Part shown: positions 15,470 through 23,213 of the stretch, in pieces | How the letters are laid out: every line of letters begins with the position of its first letter | How positions within the stretch are numbered: the stretch's first letter is position 1 | DNA from: Catenulispora pinistramenti | GTDB taxonomy: Bacteria > Actinomycetota > Actinomycetes > Streptomycetales > Catenulisporaceae | Direction of reading: 5' to 3' | Assembly (NCBI RefSeq): GCF_018274385.1 | Contig: NZ_JAAFYZ010000106.1 | Coordinates: 1-33,100, forward strand | DNA length: 33,100 bases | Position numbers and translations under genes: made by a program | The notes under the pieces: model-generated | Databases searched by the model: none | Seen by the model: the letters and a program-made list of their open reading frames with translations, nothing else | What the model was told of the DNA's origin: nothing

Positions 15470-16399
15470 TCAGTCCTTCGAGAGCAGCGACCGCGCGAAG
15501 AAGCCGAGGTTCGCCGGACGCTCCGCCAATCGTCGCATGAGGTAGCCGTACCACTCGCTCCCATAGGGCACGTACACCCGCATGCGTTCGCCGGCCGCCG
15601 CGAGCCGCTTCTGCTCGTGCGGCCGCACCCCGAACAGCATCTGGAACTCGTAGCTGCCGATGCCCCGGCCGTTGCGCACCGCCAGCGCGCCGCCTATCTC
15701 GATCAGCCGCGGGTCGTGGGTGGCCAGCATCGGGTAGCCCTCGCCGGCCATCAGGGTGCGCATGCAGCGGACGAAGGACAGGTCCACGTCCTGCGTGGTC
15801 TGGTACGCCACCGACTCCGGCTCCCGGTAGGCGCCCTTGACCAGGCGCACCCGGGAGTCCGGCGTGGCGAAATCCTTGCAGTCCGCCTCGGTGCGCCGCA
15901 GGTAGGCCTGGAGGCACAGCCCCGCCGACGGATAGTCCCGCCGCAGCTCGGAGACTATTTTCAGGGTCGAGTCGGTGCTGGTGTGGTCCTCCATGTCGAA
16001 GGTCACCGTGCTGCCGGCCCGCTGCGCGCCCTCGCAGATGGCGTGCGCGTGTTCGAGCGCTATCTTCTCCCCGTCGCTGCTCAGCGACTGGCCGATGGCC
16101 GAGAGCTTGACCGAGACCTCGGCGTGCGGGGTCAGGCCGGCGGCCGCCAGCCGCTCCAGGAGCAGCAGGTACGCCTCCTTGACCAGGATCGCCTGGTTGG
16201 CGTCGGTGGTGTCCTCCCCCAGATGGTCCAGGGTGGCCAGCAGGCCGTCCTCGATCAGGGCGTCGGCCACCGCGACCGCGTCGTCGGTGGCGGGACCGGC
16301 GACGTAGCGTTTCACGATCTGCCGCGAGCCGGGAGAACGCTCGATGAGGGCGCGAGTGCGATCGCTGCCCGCCGCCGCCAGCAATGTCCGACGCAACAC
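15470..16399 (-). CDS. Proline dehydrogenase (monofunctional, PRODH)
   Basis: A 309-aa FAD enzyme of the PutA-PRODH barrel family, oxidising proline to pyrroline-5-carboxylate and passing electrons to quinone. Characteristic blocks are VSVKLSAIGQ, FDMEDHTSTDSTL, LCLQAYLRRTEAD, VRLVKGAYREPESVAYQ and the C-terminal substrate-site helix YLMRRLAERPANL, in which the two adjacent Arg bind the proline carboxylate. There is no DNA-binding or P5C dehydrogenase domain, as usual for actinobacteria. The GTG start at 16399 has AGGAGG nearby upstream. It is followed by proC, which runs the reverse half of the cycle, not by P5C dehydrogenase. Confidence 0.94.
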   Translation of the reverse strand: MLRRTLLAAAGSDRTRALIERSPGSRQIVKRYVAGPATDDAVAVADALIEDGLLATLDHLGEDTTDANQAILVKEAYLLLLERLAAAGLTPHAEVSVKLSAIGQSLSSDGEKIALEHAHAICEGAQRAGSTVTFDMEDHTSTDSTLKIVSELRRDYPSAGLCLQAYLRRTEADCKDFATPDSRVRLVKGAYREPESVAYQTTQDVDLSFVRCMRTLMAGEGYPMLATHDPRLIEIGGALAVRNGRGIGSYEFQMLFGVRPHEQKRLAAAGERMRVYVPYGSEWYGYLMRRLAERPANLGFFARSLLSKD

Positions 16400-16521
16400 C
16401 GCAGAGCCTCCTCGACCGTTCCTACGCCTGAAGGCCCAGCCTAGGACCAGATGCGGCGGACGGCCGGGCCGGTGAGCCGCGCGGGCGATGGAAGCCGGGT
16501 CCGTGAGTCGAACGGCCCTAA

Positions 16522-16553
16522 CCCGGCGGCCCGGCGGCCCGGCGGCCCGGCGA
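16522..16553. repeat. CCCGGCGG octamer tandem repeat
   Basis: Three perfect CCCGGCGG units and a fourth with one mismatch, directly after the stop codon of the methyltransferase gene in the gap before the proline dehydrogenase gene. Confidence 0.9.
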
Positions 16554-17318
16554 CTAAGGCCGCCGCACCACCCCGAGCCACGTCGTGTACTCCTCGACCA
16601 CCATCGCGTCCGGGAAGTGCTTCAACAGCACCCCGCGCTCACGGTCCAAGAACGCCGCCAGCCGCTCGGGCTCCACATCGCTCACATACGACCGCGACAT
16701 GATGTTGGTGATCCGGTGCTCCAACGGGACCCGCCGCGACCACCGCGCCTGGAACTCCCGCACCGACAACTCGCCGGCGCGGCTGCCCAGGGCGAGGTGC
16801 GGGTCCGCGTCCAGGGCGGTGCTGTCGTTGCCGTAGTCGGGCTCGCCGCCGATCAGTTCCCTGATCCGGTCGTTGTACCCGAGCCGCCACGGGGCGTCGG
16901 CGGTCGGCATGTTCCAGAAGCAGCCCAGCGCGCCGCCGGGCTTCAGGACCCTGAGGACTTCCGGGACCGCGCGCTCGGTGTCCACCCAGTGCCAGGCCTG
17001 GGCGAAGGTCACGAAGTCCACCGAGCCGTCGCGCAGCGGCAGGGCGTTGGCGCTGCCCATGACCGCGGTGACCCCCGGCGACTGCGCGACCAGCCGGCGC
17101 AGCATCGGCTCGGACAACTCGACCGCGGTCACCGTCGCGCCGCGCTCGTGCAGCTGCCGGGAGGAGATGCCGGTTCCGGCGCCGACGTCGGCGATCCGGG
17201 AACCGGACAGCGCGCGGCCGGACAAGTCCTGCAGCGCGTCGAAGATCGCTTCGGGGTAGGTCGGACGGGACTTGGCGTAGGCGGACGCCAGGGTGTCGAA
17301 CTTCGATGACTCGGCCAA
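16554..17318 (-). CDS. Class I SAM-dependent methyltransferase
   Basis: A 254-aa soluble methyltransferase. Motif I is IADVGAGTGISSRQL near residue 42, followed by VTAVELSEPMLRRL for the acidic ribose contact. Motif II/III-like FVTFAQAWHWVD and LRVLKPGGALGCFW complete the Methyltransf_11 type fold seen in ubiquinone/menaquinone and small-molecule methyltransferases. The start is TTG at 17318: AGGGGAG lies 5 nt before it, no ATG or GTG is better placed, and the family N-terminus AESSKFDTLASAYAKSRP follows. TTG starts are rare here. The methyl acceptor is unknown. Confidence 0.9.
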   Translation of the reverse strand: MAESSKFDTLASAYAKSRPTYPEAIFDALQDLSGRALSGSRIADVGAGTGISSRQLHERGATVTAVELSEPMLRRLVAQSPGVTAVMGSANALPLRDGSVDFVTFAQAWHWVDTERAVPEVLRVLKPGGALGCFWNMPTADAPWRLGYNDRIRELIGGEPDYGNDSTALDADPHLALGSRAGELSVREFQARWSRRVPLEHRITNIMSRSYVSDVEPERLAAFLDRERGVLLKHFPDAMVVEEYTTWLGVVRRP

Positions 17319-17339
17319 CGGGACTCCCCTAATGTTCGT

Positions 17340-18257
17340 TCACTCCGAGACCGGCAGAGCGCGCGGCTCGGCTTCTTCCCGCACGCTCGCCAAGGCTCGG
17401 CGGGCGTAGACCAGGGACTCGCGGAGGTCTTCCTCGCGTTGCAGTTCGCTCTCCGCGCGGCGGGTACTCACCTCCAGGATGACGGCGCCGGCCAGGCCGC
17501 GGCGCGCGATGCGTTCCAGGACCTCCTGGCAGGGCTGGCTGCCGCGGCCCGGGACCAGGTGCTCGTCCTTGTTCTGCCCGGTGCCGTCGGCCAGGTGCAG
17601 GTGGACCAGCTTCTCGCCCATCCGCTCGTACATCGCCAGCGCGTCGTTGCGGGCGGTCGCGGTGTGGGACAGGTCCAGGACGTAGTGCTCGTAGCCGGTC
17701 TCGGTGGGGTCCCAGCCGGGGAAGTAGGCCTCGCCCTCGCGCTCCATGCGCGGCACCTTGATGCGCGGGAGGCGGCCGAAGATGTCGGGGGTGGAGGCCC
17801 GCCAGGGGTACATGTTCTCGACCGCGAACCGGATCTCCGACTCCTGATTCAGGCGCTTGATGCCCTCCGAGAACTCCTCGGCGTAGGGCTGCTGCCAGCG
17901 GAACGGCGGGTGCACCACGACGACGTTGGCGCCGACCCGCTCGGCGGCCTCCCGGGACTTGCGCAGCTTCTCCCAGGGGTCCGAGCCCCAGACCCGCTTC
18001 AGGTTCAGCCAGAACAGGGTCGGGGCGTGGATCGACAACACCGGGACCTGGTAGTGGTCGATGTATTCCAGGATCTTGTCCGGGTGCTGGCTCGCCGGGT
18101 CGATCGAGACCATGAGCTCGACGCCGTCGTAGCCGAGCCGGGTGGCCACGTCGAAGGCGTAGCGGGTCGGTTCTGGGTACACCGAGGACGTCGACAGGCC
18201 CACTTTCGGTGTGGTGACCTGCTCCGTCGTCCCGGTGCTGTCGGTCCTGAAGGTCAC
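17340..18257 (-). CDS. Sugar phosphate isomerase/epimerase-like TIM barrel
   Basis: A 305-aa AP-endonuclease-2/xylose-isomerase-type TIM-barrel protein. Barrel strands with candidate metal ligands are visible: YDGVELMVS (Glu), VLSIHAPTLFW (His), VVVVHPPFRW (His), IRFAVENMYPW (Glu), YVLDLSHTA (Asp/His), HLHLADGTG (His/Asp) and AVILEVSTRR (Glu). This set is typical of divalent-metal isomerases and endonuclease IV relatives. The GTG start at 18257 is 5 nt after the stop of the Ppx/GppA gene, so they are coupled. Gene order equals Rv0496-Rv0498. The true substrate is unknown. Confidence 0.88.
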   Translation of the reverse strand: MTFRTDSTGTTEQVTTPKVGLSTSSVYPEPTRYAFDVATRLGYDGVELMVSIDPASQHPDKILEYIDHYQVPVLSIHAPTLFWLNLKRVWGSDPWEKLRKSREAAERVGANVVVVHPPFRWQQPYAEEFSEGIKRLNQESEIRFAVENMYPWRASTPDIFGRLPRIKVPRMEREGEAYFPGWDPTETGYEHYVLDLSHTATARNDALAMYERMGEKLVHLHLADGTGQNKDEHLVPGRGSQPCQEVLERIARRGLAGAVILEVSTRRAESELQREEDLRESLVYARRALASVREEAEPRALPVSE

Positions 18258-18262
18258 GCCGC

Positions 18263-19192
18263 TCAGCTTACAAGGGAGTCCAGCCGCCGAAGGATCACGC
18301 CTTCGCGCAGCGCCCACGGGCACAGGTCGGCGACCTCCACGTTGAACAGGTCGAACGCGGCGTCGGCGACCACGGCCCCGGCCAGCAGCTGCTCGGCCCG
18401 GCCCTCGGAGACGCCGGGCAGGCCGGCGCGCTGGGCCGCCGACATCTGTGCCAGCTTCGGGACCCAGGAGGTCAGGTCCCGGGCCCGCAGCTGGCGCGGG
18501 GCGTACAGGCCCTGTGCCGAGGGTGCGGCGCCGGCGATGCGGGACAGCTGCCGGAACGTCTTGGAGGTGACCACCACCCGGTCCGGACGGCCGGCCCGGG
18601 CCACCCGGGAGACGCCCTTGGCGATCTCGTGCCGCACGTACCGGCGCAGCTCCCGGATCTGGTCCGGGCCCGGCGGATCGCCCTTGAGACGGTCGTGGGT
18701 CAGCCGCGAGGCGCCCAGCGGCAGCGACTCCATCACGTCCGGCAGCTCGTCCAGGCCGACCGCGATCTCCAGCGAGCCGCCGCCGATGTCCAGCACCAGC
18801 AGCCGGCCGGCGGACCAGCCGAACCAGCGGCGCACGGCCAGGAAGGTCAGCTTCGCCTCGTCCGGGCCCGGCAGCACCTCCAGCTTGACGCCGGTCTGCT
18901 CGCGGACCGCGGCCAGCACCTCGACGCCGTTGGCCGCCTCGCGCACCGCGGAGGTCGCGAAGGCCAGCATCTCCTCGGCGCCTTTGTCCTCGGCCACCCG
19001 CAGCGCGTGCTCCACGACATGGCACAACCGCTCGATGCCGCTGGGGACGATCGCACCCTGCTCGTCGGTGAGCTGCGACAAGTGCAACTCGACCTTGTGC
19101 GAGAAGGCCGGGATCGGGTGTGCCCCGGCGTGCGCGTCCAGCAACAGTAAGTGGACCGTGTTCGATCCGACGTCCAACACTCCGAGGCGCAT
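18263..19192 (-). CDS. Ppx/GppA-type exopolyphosphatase
   Basis: A 309-aa member of the Ppx/GppA phosphatase family (ASKHA fold), which hydrolyses polyphosphate or pppGpp. The phosphate-1 motif is [17 protein letters not shown] at the very N-terminus, and the second phosphate loop is [16 protein letters not shown] near residue 135. Length fits the short actinobacterial Ppx1 type, which lacks the C-terminal HD-like domain. The ATG at 19192 is chosen because the family begins immediately before the first strand; an upstream in-frame start would overlap the divergent promoter region. TAACGT lies 8 nt upstream. It heads the unit with the isomerase-like gene. Position equals Rv0496. Confidence 0.93.
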   Translation of the reverse strand: MRLGVLDVGSNTVHLLLLDAHAGAHPIPAFSHKVELHLSQLTDEQGAIVPSGIERLCHVVEHALRVAEDKGAEEMLAFATSAVREAANGVEVLAAVREQTGVKLEVLPGPDEAKLTFLAVRRWFGWSAGRLLVLDIGGGSLEIAVGLDELPDVMESLPLGASRLTHDRLKGDPPGPDQIRELRRYVRHEIAKGVSRVARAGRPDRVVVTSKTFRQLSRIAGAAPSAQGLYAPRQLRARDLTSWVPKLAQMSAAQRAGLPGVSEGRAEQLLAGAVVADAAFDLFNVEVADLCPWALREGVILRRLDSLVS

Positions 19193-19200
19193 ATCGCGAT

Positions 19201-19206
19201 ACGTTA
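19201..19206 (-). promoter_or_regulatory. -10 element of Ppx/GppA gene
   Basis: TAACGT on the minus strand, 8 nt from the ATG at 19192, back to back with the promoter of the divergent gene at 19252. Confidence 0.45.
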
Positions 19207-19239
19207 CCCGGCCTCCCACGGCCGGGCGCGCCAACCGCT

Positions 19240-19245
19240 TAGGCT
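19240..19245 (+). promoter_or_regulatory. -10 element of cysteine-rich protein gene, leaderless layout
   Basis: TAGGCT, then exactly 6 nt, then the GTG at 19252; there is no ribosome binding site. Confidence 0.5.
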
Positions 19246-19251
19246 TGTGCG

Positions 19252-19995
19252 GTGCCTGAAGTATCGCTCGACTTCCCCCGCGAGTGGGTTGAGTTCACCG
19301 ACCCCGACAATCCCTCCCAAATCTACCGAGCCGACCTGACCTGGCTGTGCTCGCGCTGGACCTGCATCTGGGGTGCGGGCTGTGGCGGGATCCGGCCCGG
19401 CCGGGCCTCCGACGGCTGCTGCACGCTCGGCGCGCACTACTCGGACAAGGCCGACCGCAAGCGGGTCGAGAAGGCCGCTGACCGACTCACCGACGAGACC
19501 TGGCAGTTCCGGTCGGTCGGGCTGGAGCTCGGGATCACTCAGAAGGATGAGGACGGGGACAAGCAGACCCGGGTCGTCGAAGGCGCCTGCGTCTTCCTGA
19601 ACCGGCCCGGCTTCGCCGGCGGCGAGGGCTGCGCGTTGCACGCGCTGGCACTGCGCGAGGACGTGCATCCGTTGACCACCAAGCCGGACGTCTGCTGGCA
19701 GCTGCCGGTACGCCGGTCCTACGAGCGGGTCGAGCGGCCGGACGGCACCGACGTGCTGGTGGTCTCGATCGGCGAGTACGACCGGCGCGGCTGGGGCGGC
19801 GGCGGGCACGACCTGAACTGGTGGTGCACCGGGGCGACCGAGGCACACGTCGGGCGCGAGCCGGTCTACGTGTCCTACGGTCCGGAGCTGACCGAGATGA
19901 TGGGCGAGAAGGCCTACGAGGTCCTGGTCGGCATGTGTGAGGCGCGGAACGCTTCGCGGGTGCTGGTGGCCCCGCATCCGGCCGACCCGGCGTAG
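19252..19995 (+). CDS. Conserved cysteine-rich actinobacterial protein, unknown function
   Basis: A 247-aa soluble protein of unknown function. It has many Cys residues in spaced groups ([59 protein letters not shown]), suggesting a bound metal or iron-sulfur cluster, somewhat like YkgJ/DUF3109-type cysteine proteins. Its conserved divergent place beside Ppx/GppA matches Rv0495c of M. tuberculosis as I recall the order. There is no signal peptide. A GTG start with TAGGCT 6 nt upstream defines the 5' end, and a strong hairpin follows 84 nt after the stop. I do not assign a reaction. Confidence 0.85.
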   Translation: MPEVSLDFPREWVEFTDPDNPSQIYRADLTWLCSRWTCIWGAGCGGIRPGRASDGCCTLGAHYSDKADRKRVEKAADRLTDETWQFRSVGLELGITQKDEDGDKQTRVVEGACVFLNRPGFAGGEGCALHALALREDVHPLTTKPDVCWQLPVRRSYERVERPDGTDVLVVSIGEYDRRGWGGGGHDLNWWCTGATEAHVGREPVYVSYGPELTEMMGEKAYEVLVGMCEARNASRVLVAPHPADPA

Positions 19996-20078
19996 GCCGG
20001 GCCTGACCCGCTCACGAACCGATAGCGCACGGACCGCCAACGCGCGGACCGACAACACTGAATCTGCTGTGCTGACAA

Positions 20079-20120
20079 CGGAAGGCGCTCGACGGGCTGG
20101 GACACGTCGAGCGCCTTCCG
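20079..20120. terminator. Bidirectional terminator between convergent genes
   Basis: A perfect 15-bp inverted repeat CGGAAGGCGCTCGAC/GTCGAGCGCCTTCCG with a 12-nt loop, between the convergent stops at 19995 and 20168. It can serve both transcripts. Confidence 0.85.
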
Positions 20121-20167
20121 GGTGCTCCGGCACGGCGGGAGCCGGAGCGGCTTGGGTGGCCGCGGTA

Positions 20168-23083
20168 TCAGTGCTGCGGGTGCGGCGTGGCGGGCAGCGA
20201 GGTCCGCGTTCCGGTGGGGGTCGTCGAGGGCTGCGATGAGGCATCGGTGCCGCTCGGAGTACCGGTTCCGGAACCGCTGGGCTGCGTGGTCGGCGGGGAG
20301 CTCGTGCGCGGGCCCGAGCTCGGCGAACTCGGTGAACCAGGCGAACTCGGGCCCCGCGATGGCGGATCCGAGCCTCCACTGCTGCTCGGGGCCGACGCCG
20401 AACTGCGCGACGTGCTCGGGCTGCTGGTCGGCGGCGTGCTGGGGGTACTGCTCGTCGGCGGGGTGCTCGGGGTCGTGGACGGAGTGCTGGACCCGCCAGT
20501 CGGCGAGCTGCTGGGCGGACCGCTCGGCGTGCTGCCGCCGCCGCCGTGGCCGTCGCCGCTGATCGAGACCATCTGGCCGCTCGGGTCGAAGCGCACGTGC
20601 GCGGTCCACGGGCCGCTCGGCCCGGCCGAGGAGTCCACCAGCACGTGGATCGAGGTCTGGCCGCCGCCGGCGAGCATGCCGGAGGTCGCGCTGAGGCTGA
20701 GCCAGGGGGCGTCGGGGGTCGCGGTCCAGCTGACCGGGCCGGTACCGGAGTTCCAGAGGGTGACGTCCACGTCGGCGGGGTCGTTCGAGCGCTGCGACAC
20801 GCTGATGTGCAGCTGCCCGCCGGAGTCCGGCGCCGAGCTGGTCGCGGTCTGCGACGGCAGCTGGATCGGACCGTTGACCGGGGTGCCGTTCGTCGCGCCG
20901 GGCGTACCGGGCAGGGAGGAGGAGACCCCGGTCGGGAGCACCGCCGCCACCACCTGCGCGGTCACGGCGTCGCCGGCGGGCAGCCCGGTGTGCACGTTGC
21001 CGGCCACCGGCAGCGCGGGCCCGGCGTCCGGACTGGAGCTGGGACGCGGATAGTCCGGTGTCTGCGCACCGTTGCCCCCGGGCTCCGGCGGCGTGAACAG
21101 CGCCTTGTTGCCACTCGGCGCCGACGGCGCGAACAACACGAACGCCGTCACCCCGGCCGCCCCGACCCCGCTGAGCACAGCGGAGCTGGCCAGCGCGGAC
21201 TTGACTCCCGCTTTCCGCTTCCGCGGCTCCGGCCCCACCGGAGCCCCCACTCCGGCCGGACGCGGGAATCCCCGCGCGCCGTCGCGCGGCGCGCGCCGCC
21301 CCGGCACCATGCCCAGCGGCATGACGGCGGTCGGCATGATCCCGACCGGCGCGATCGGCGGCACCTGGGCCCCGGCCGCGTCGCCGGCGGCCATCGAAGC
21401 GGCGACGGCCGCGGCAGCCTCGTAGGCGTCACCGACCGGAGCCATCCCCCGCCGCGCCTCGTCCACCCCGCGCCGCCGCCCCTCGACGGCCGCGGCCACC
21501 GAGTTGCGCGGCACCGGGCCCCTGGACGGCAGCGGCCGCACCGGCCGGACGTCGTCGAAGACGCCGGGACGCCGGGCGTTGACGAGGGTGTCGTCGGAGG
21601 CGGATTCGGAGGACTCAGAGGGCTCAGAGCGGAGCGCGGCGAGCACTTCGGTCGCCTGGGCCGCGAAATCGGTGGCGGCATCGGCGAAGGAGCCGCCGGG
21701 GGCACCGGATCGATCGGGCTCACTCGCGGCGATCGACTCGCGCACCTGCGCGCCGAGCCCCGGAAGCACCTCAGTCCCCTGCGGTCCGCGAGCTCGCTCA
21801 GTCCCACCCTCGAAAACCCCCGCGGCCCCGGCAACCCCCGCGGCGCCGACACCCGCTGCCAGCCCCCGGCGCGGCGCGATCGGGACCTCGTCCAGTTCCG
21901 CCGACGCTCGGCGCAGCCAGCGGCGCCGTTCGGTTCCGGCGGTCACAGCAACATCATCGGAACCACTTCTCTCGGTCAGCGTGTTCGCCGGCTGCTTCGC
22001 GTCCGGGGACGCGGAGGCCGACATGCCTAATCGCTCCGGCGCCGATGCCACCTCGCCGACGACGGCTTCGGCGGCGGCCGAGGAGACACGGCCGGCCAGG
22101 AGGGCGCCGAGGCGGCGTGGGCGGCGTTCCACCGGCATCGGGGTGGCGGTGCGGGGCCGCGGCTGCGGGGGCCGCGGCGTCGCTATCGCCGGGAAGCCGA
22201 AGGCGTCGAAGCGGGACAGGCGGGTGGCGATCGCGGCCTTCTCCGCCGCCTTCTCGCCGGTGGTGTCCAGCAGGTCGCCCAGGACTCGCTCGCGCAGGGC
22301 CTTGGGCGCCGGGACGTGCGGGAGGATCGAGGGGGCCTGCGGTGCCCCGATCTCCTTGTGCAGGTGGTACTGGCAGCGGGAGCAGGCGTCGACGTGCCTC
22401 ACCAGCGGCTCGCGGCGCTGCGCGGTGAGCCGGCCGGACCAGCCTTCGGCCAGCGTTGCCAGCTCCGGGCAGTGCCGGCGGGAGGTGCGCAGCAGGGCCA
22501 GTGCGGCCAGCGAGCGCTCAAGCTCGTGCCAGGCCTGGGACAGCAGCTCGAACGACTCCGCCGCCGGCTTGCCGAGCATCATCCCGACCGCGCGGCTCTC
22601 CATCCCGTGCCGGACCGACAGCTCCAGCATCTCGCGGTGCGCGCCGCTCAGGCCGTCGGTGTCCGGCCAGTCCAGGGACGCCAGCTCCGCCGACAGCAGC
22701 GTGCGCTCCAGCTCGGCCATCGCCGCGTCTTTGGGGGCCGATGCCGGAGCCGGCGCAGACGAGGCCGGCGCCGAGGAGGCAGTCAGCCGCATCCGCGGCA
22801 GCTTCCCGGTCCGGCAGAAGTGCCGTGTGATCGCGTAGAGCCAAGGCCGCAGCATCTCGGCGTCCCCGAGATGCGCCACATGGTGGTCGGCCGCGACGAA
22901 GGCGCAGTACACCGCCGAGGACGCGGCCTCGTGGTGGCGCAGGCCGCCCAGGGCGTAGGTGTGCAGACCGTCCGCGTAGGCGTCGTAGGCCGCCGCGCGC
23001 CCCCAGCTGTCGGAGACGCTGTCCCGGTTCACCGGGTCCGCGGGATCGAGGGGATCCGTGGCGTTCGAGTCGTGGTCCTTCAC
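20168..23083 (-). CDS. Membrane-spanning ECF-sigma-like protein with zinc finger and BACON domain
   Basis: A 971-aa multi-domain protein. Residues ~26-95 resemble ECF sigma region 2 (YDAYADGLHTYALGG, then MLRPWLYAITRHFCR), and ~120-190 resemble region 4 (SGAHREMLELSVRHG, SRAVGMMLG). Residues ~200-235 form an anti-sigma-type zinc motif, a Cys (RRHCPEL) followed by HVDACSRC (H-x3-C-x2-C). A ~390-residue Ala/Pro/Arg-rich cytoplasmic linker leads to one membrane helix (~625-650, AVLSGVGAAGVTAFVLF). Outside lie a BACON-like beta domain (~745-840, with VSWTATPDAPWLSLSATSG) and a Ser/Thr/Pro tail of ~120 residues. The GTG start follows TAACGT by 8 nt; the frame runs on upstream to 23497 only as a shadow. 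It looks like sigma, anti-sigma and sensor in one chain. Whether it binds RNA polymerase is unproven. Confidence 0.82.
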   Translation of the reverse strand: MKDHDSNATDPLDPADPVNRDSVSDSWGRAAAYDAYADGLHTYALGGLRHHEAASSAVYCAFVAADHHVAHLGDAEMLRPWLYAITRHFCRTGKLPRMRLTASSAPASSAPAPASAPKDAAMAELERTLLSAELASLDWPDTDGLSGAHREMLELSVRHGMESRAVGMMLGKPAAESFELLSQAWHELERSLAALALLRTSRRHCPELATLAEGWSGRLTAQRREPLVRHVDACSRCQYHLHKEIGAPQAPSILPHVPAPKALRERVLGDLLDTTGEKAAEKAAIATRLSRFDAFGFPAIATPRPPQPRPRTATPMPVERRPRRLGALLAGRVSSAAAEAVVGEVASAPERLGMSASASPDAKQPANTLTERSGSDDVAVTAGTERRRWLRRASAELDEVPIAPRRGLAAGVGAAGVAGAAGVFEGGTERARGPQGTEVLPGLGAQVRESIAASEPDRSGAPGGSFADAATDFAAQATEVLAALRSEPSESSESASDDTLVNARRPGVFDDVRPVRPLPSRGPVPRNSVAAAVEGRRRGVDEARRGMAPVGDAYEAAAAVAASMAAGDAAGAQVPPIAPVGIMPTAVMPLGMVPGRRAPRDGARGFPRPAGVGAPVGPEPRKRKAGVKSALASSAVLSGVGAAGVTAFVLFAPSAPSGNKALFTPPEPGGNGAQTPDYPRPSSSPDAGPALPVAGNVHTGLPAGDAVTAQVVAAVLPTGVSSSLPGTPGATNGTPVNGPIQLPSQTATSSAPDSGGQLHISVSQRSNDPADVDVTLWNSGTGPVSWTATPDAPWLSLSATSGMLAGGGQTSIHVLVDSSAGPSGPWTAHVRFDPSGQMVSISGDGHGGGGSTPSGPPSSSPTGGSSTPSTTPSTPPTSSTPSTPPTSSPSTSRSSASAPSSSGGSDPPSRGPSSPGSPSSPSSGPRTSSPPTTQPSGSGTGTPSGTDASSQPSTTPTGTRTSLPATPHPQH

Positions 23084-23091
23084 ACCAGTCG

Positions 23092-23097
23092 ACGTTA
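23092..23097 (-). promoter_or_regulatory. -10 element of the BACON sigma-like gene
   Basis: TAACGT on the minus strand, 8 nt from the GTG at 23083. It supports an independent promoter downstream of the terminator at 23179-23210. Confidence 0.45.
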
Positions 23098-23178
23098 GAC
23101 ATGGGTCGGTGCGCTGATCAGTGGAATCGGCCCAGGTTGCCCCCTTCGAGGGGTTCTGCAGCCCGGGCCGTGACCAAA

Positions 23179-23210
23179 CTCCCGCGTCACCCGGCAGAGT
23201 GACGCGGGAG
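23179..23210 (-). terminator. Intrinsic terminator after first sigma-like gene
   Basis: A perfect 12-bp inverted repeat CTCCCGCGTCAC/GTGACGCGGGAG with an 8-nt loop, 3 nt after the stop at 23214. On the minus strand it is followed by TTTGG. It separates the two sigma-like genes into two transcription units. Confidence 0.85.
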
Positions 23211-23213
23211 GGT

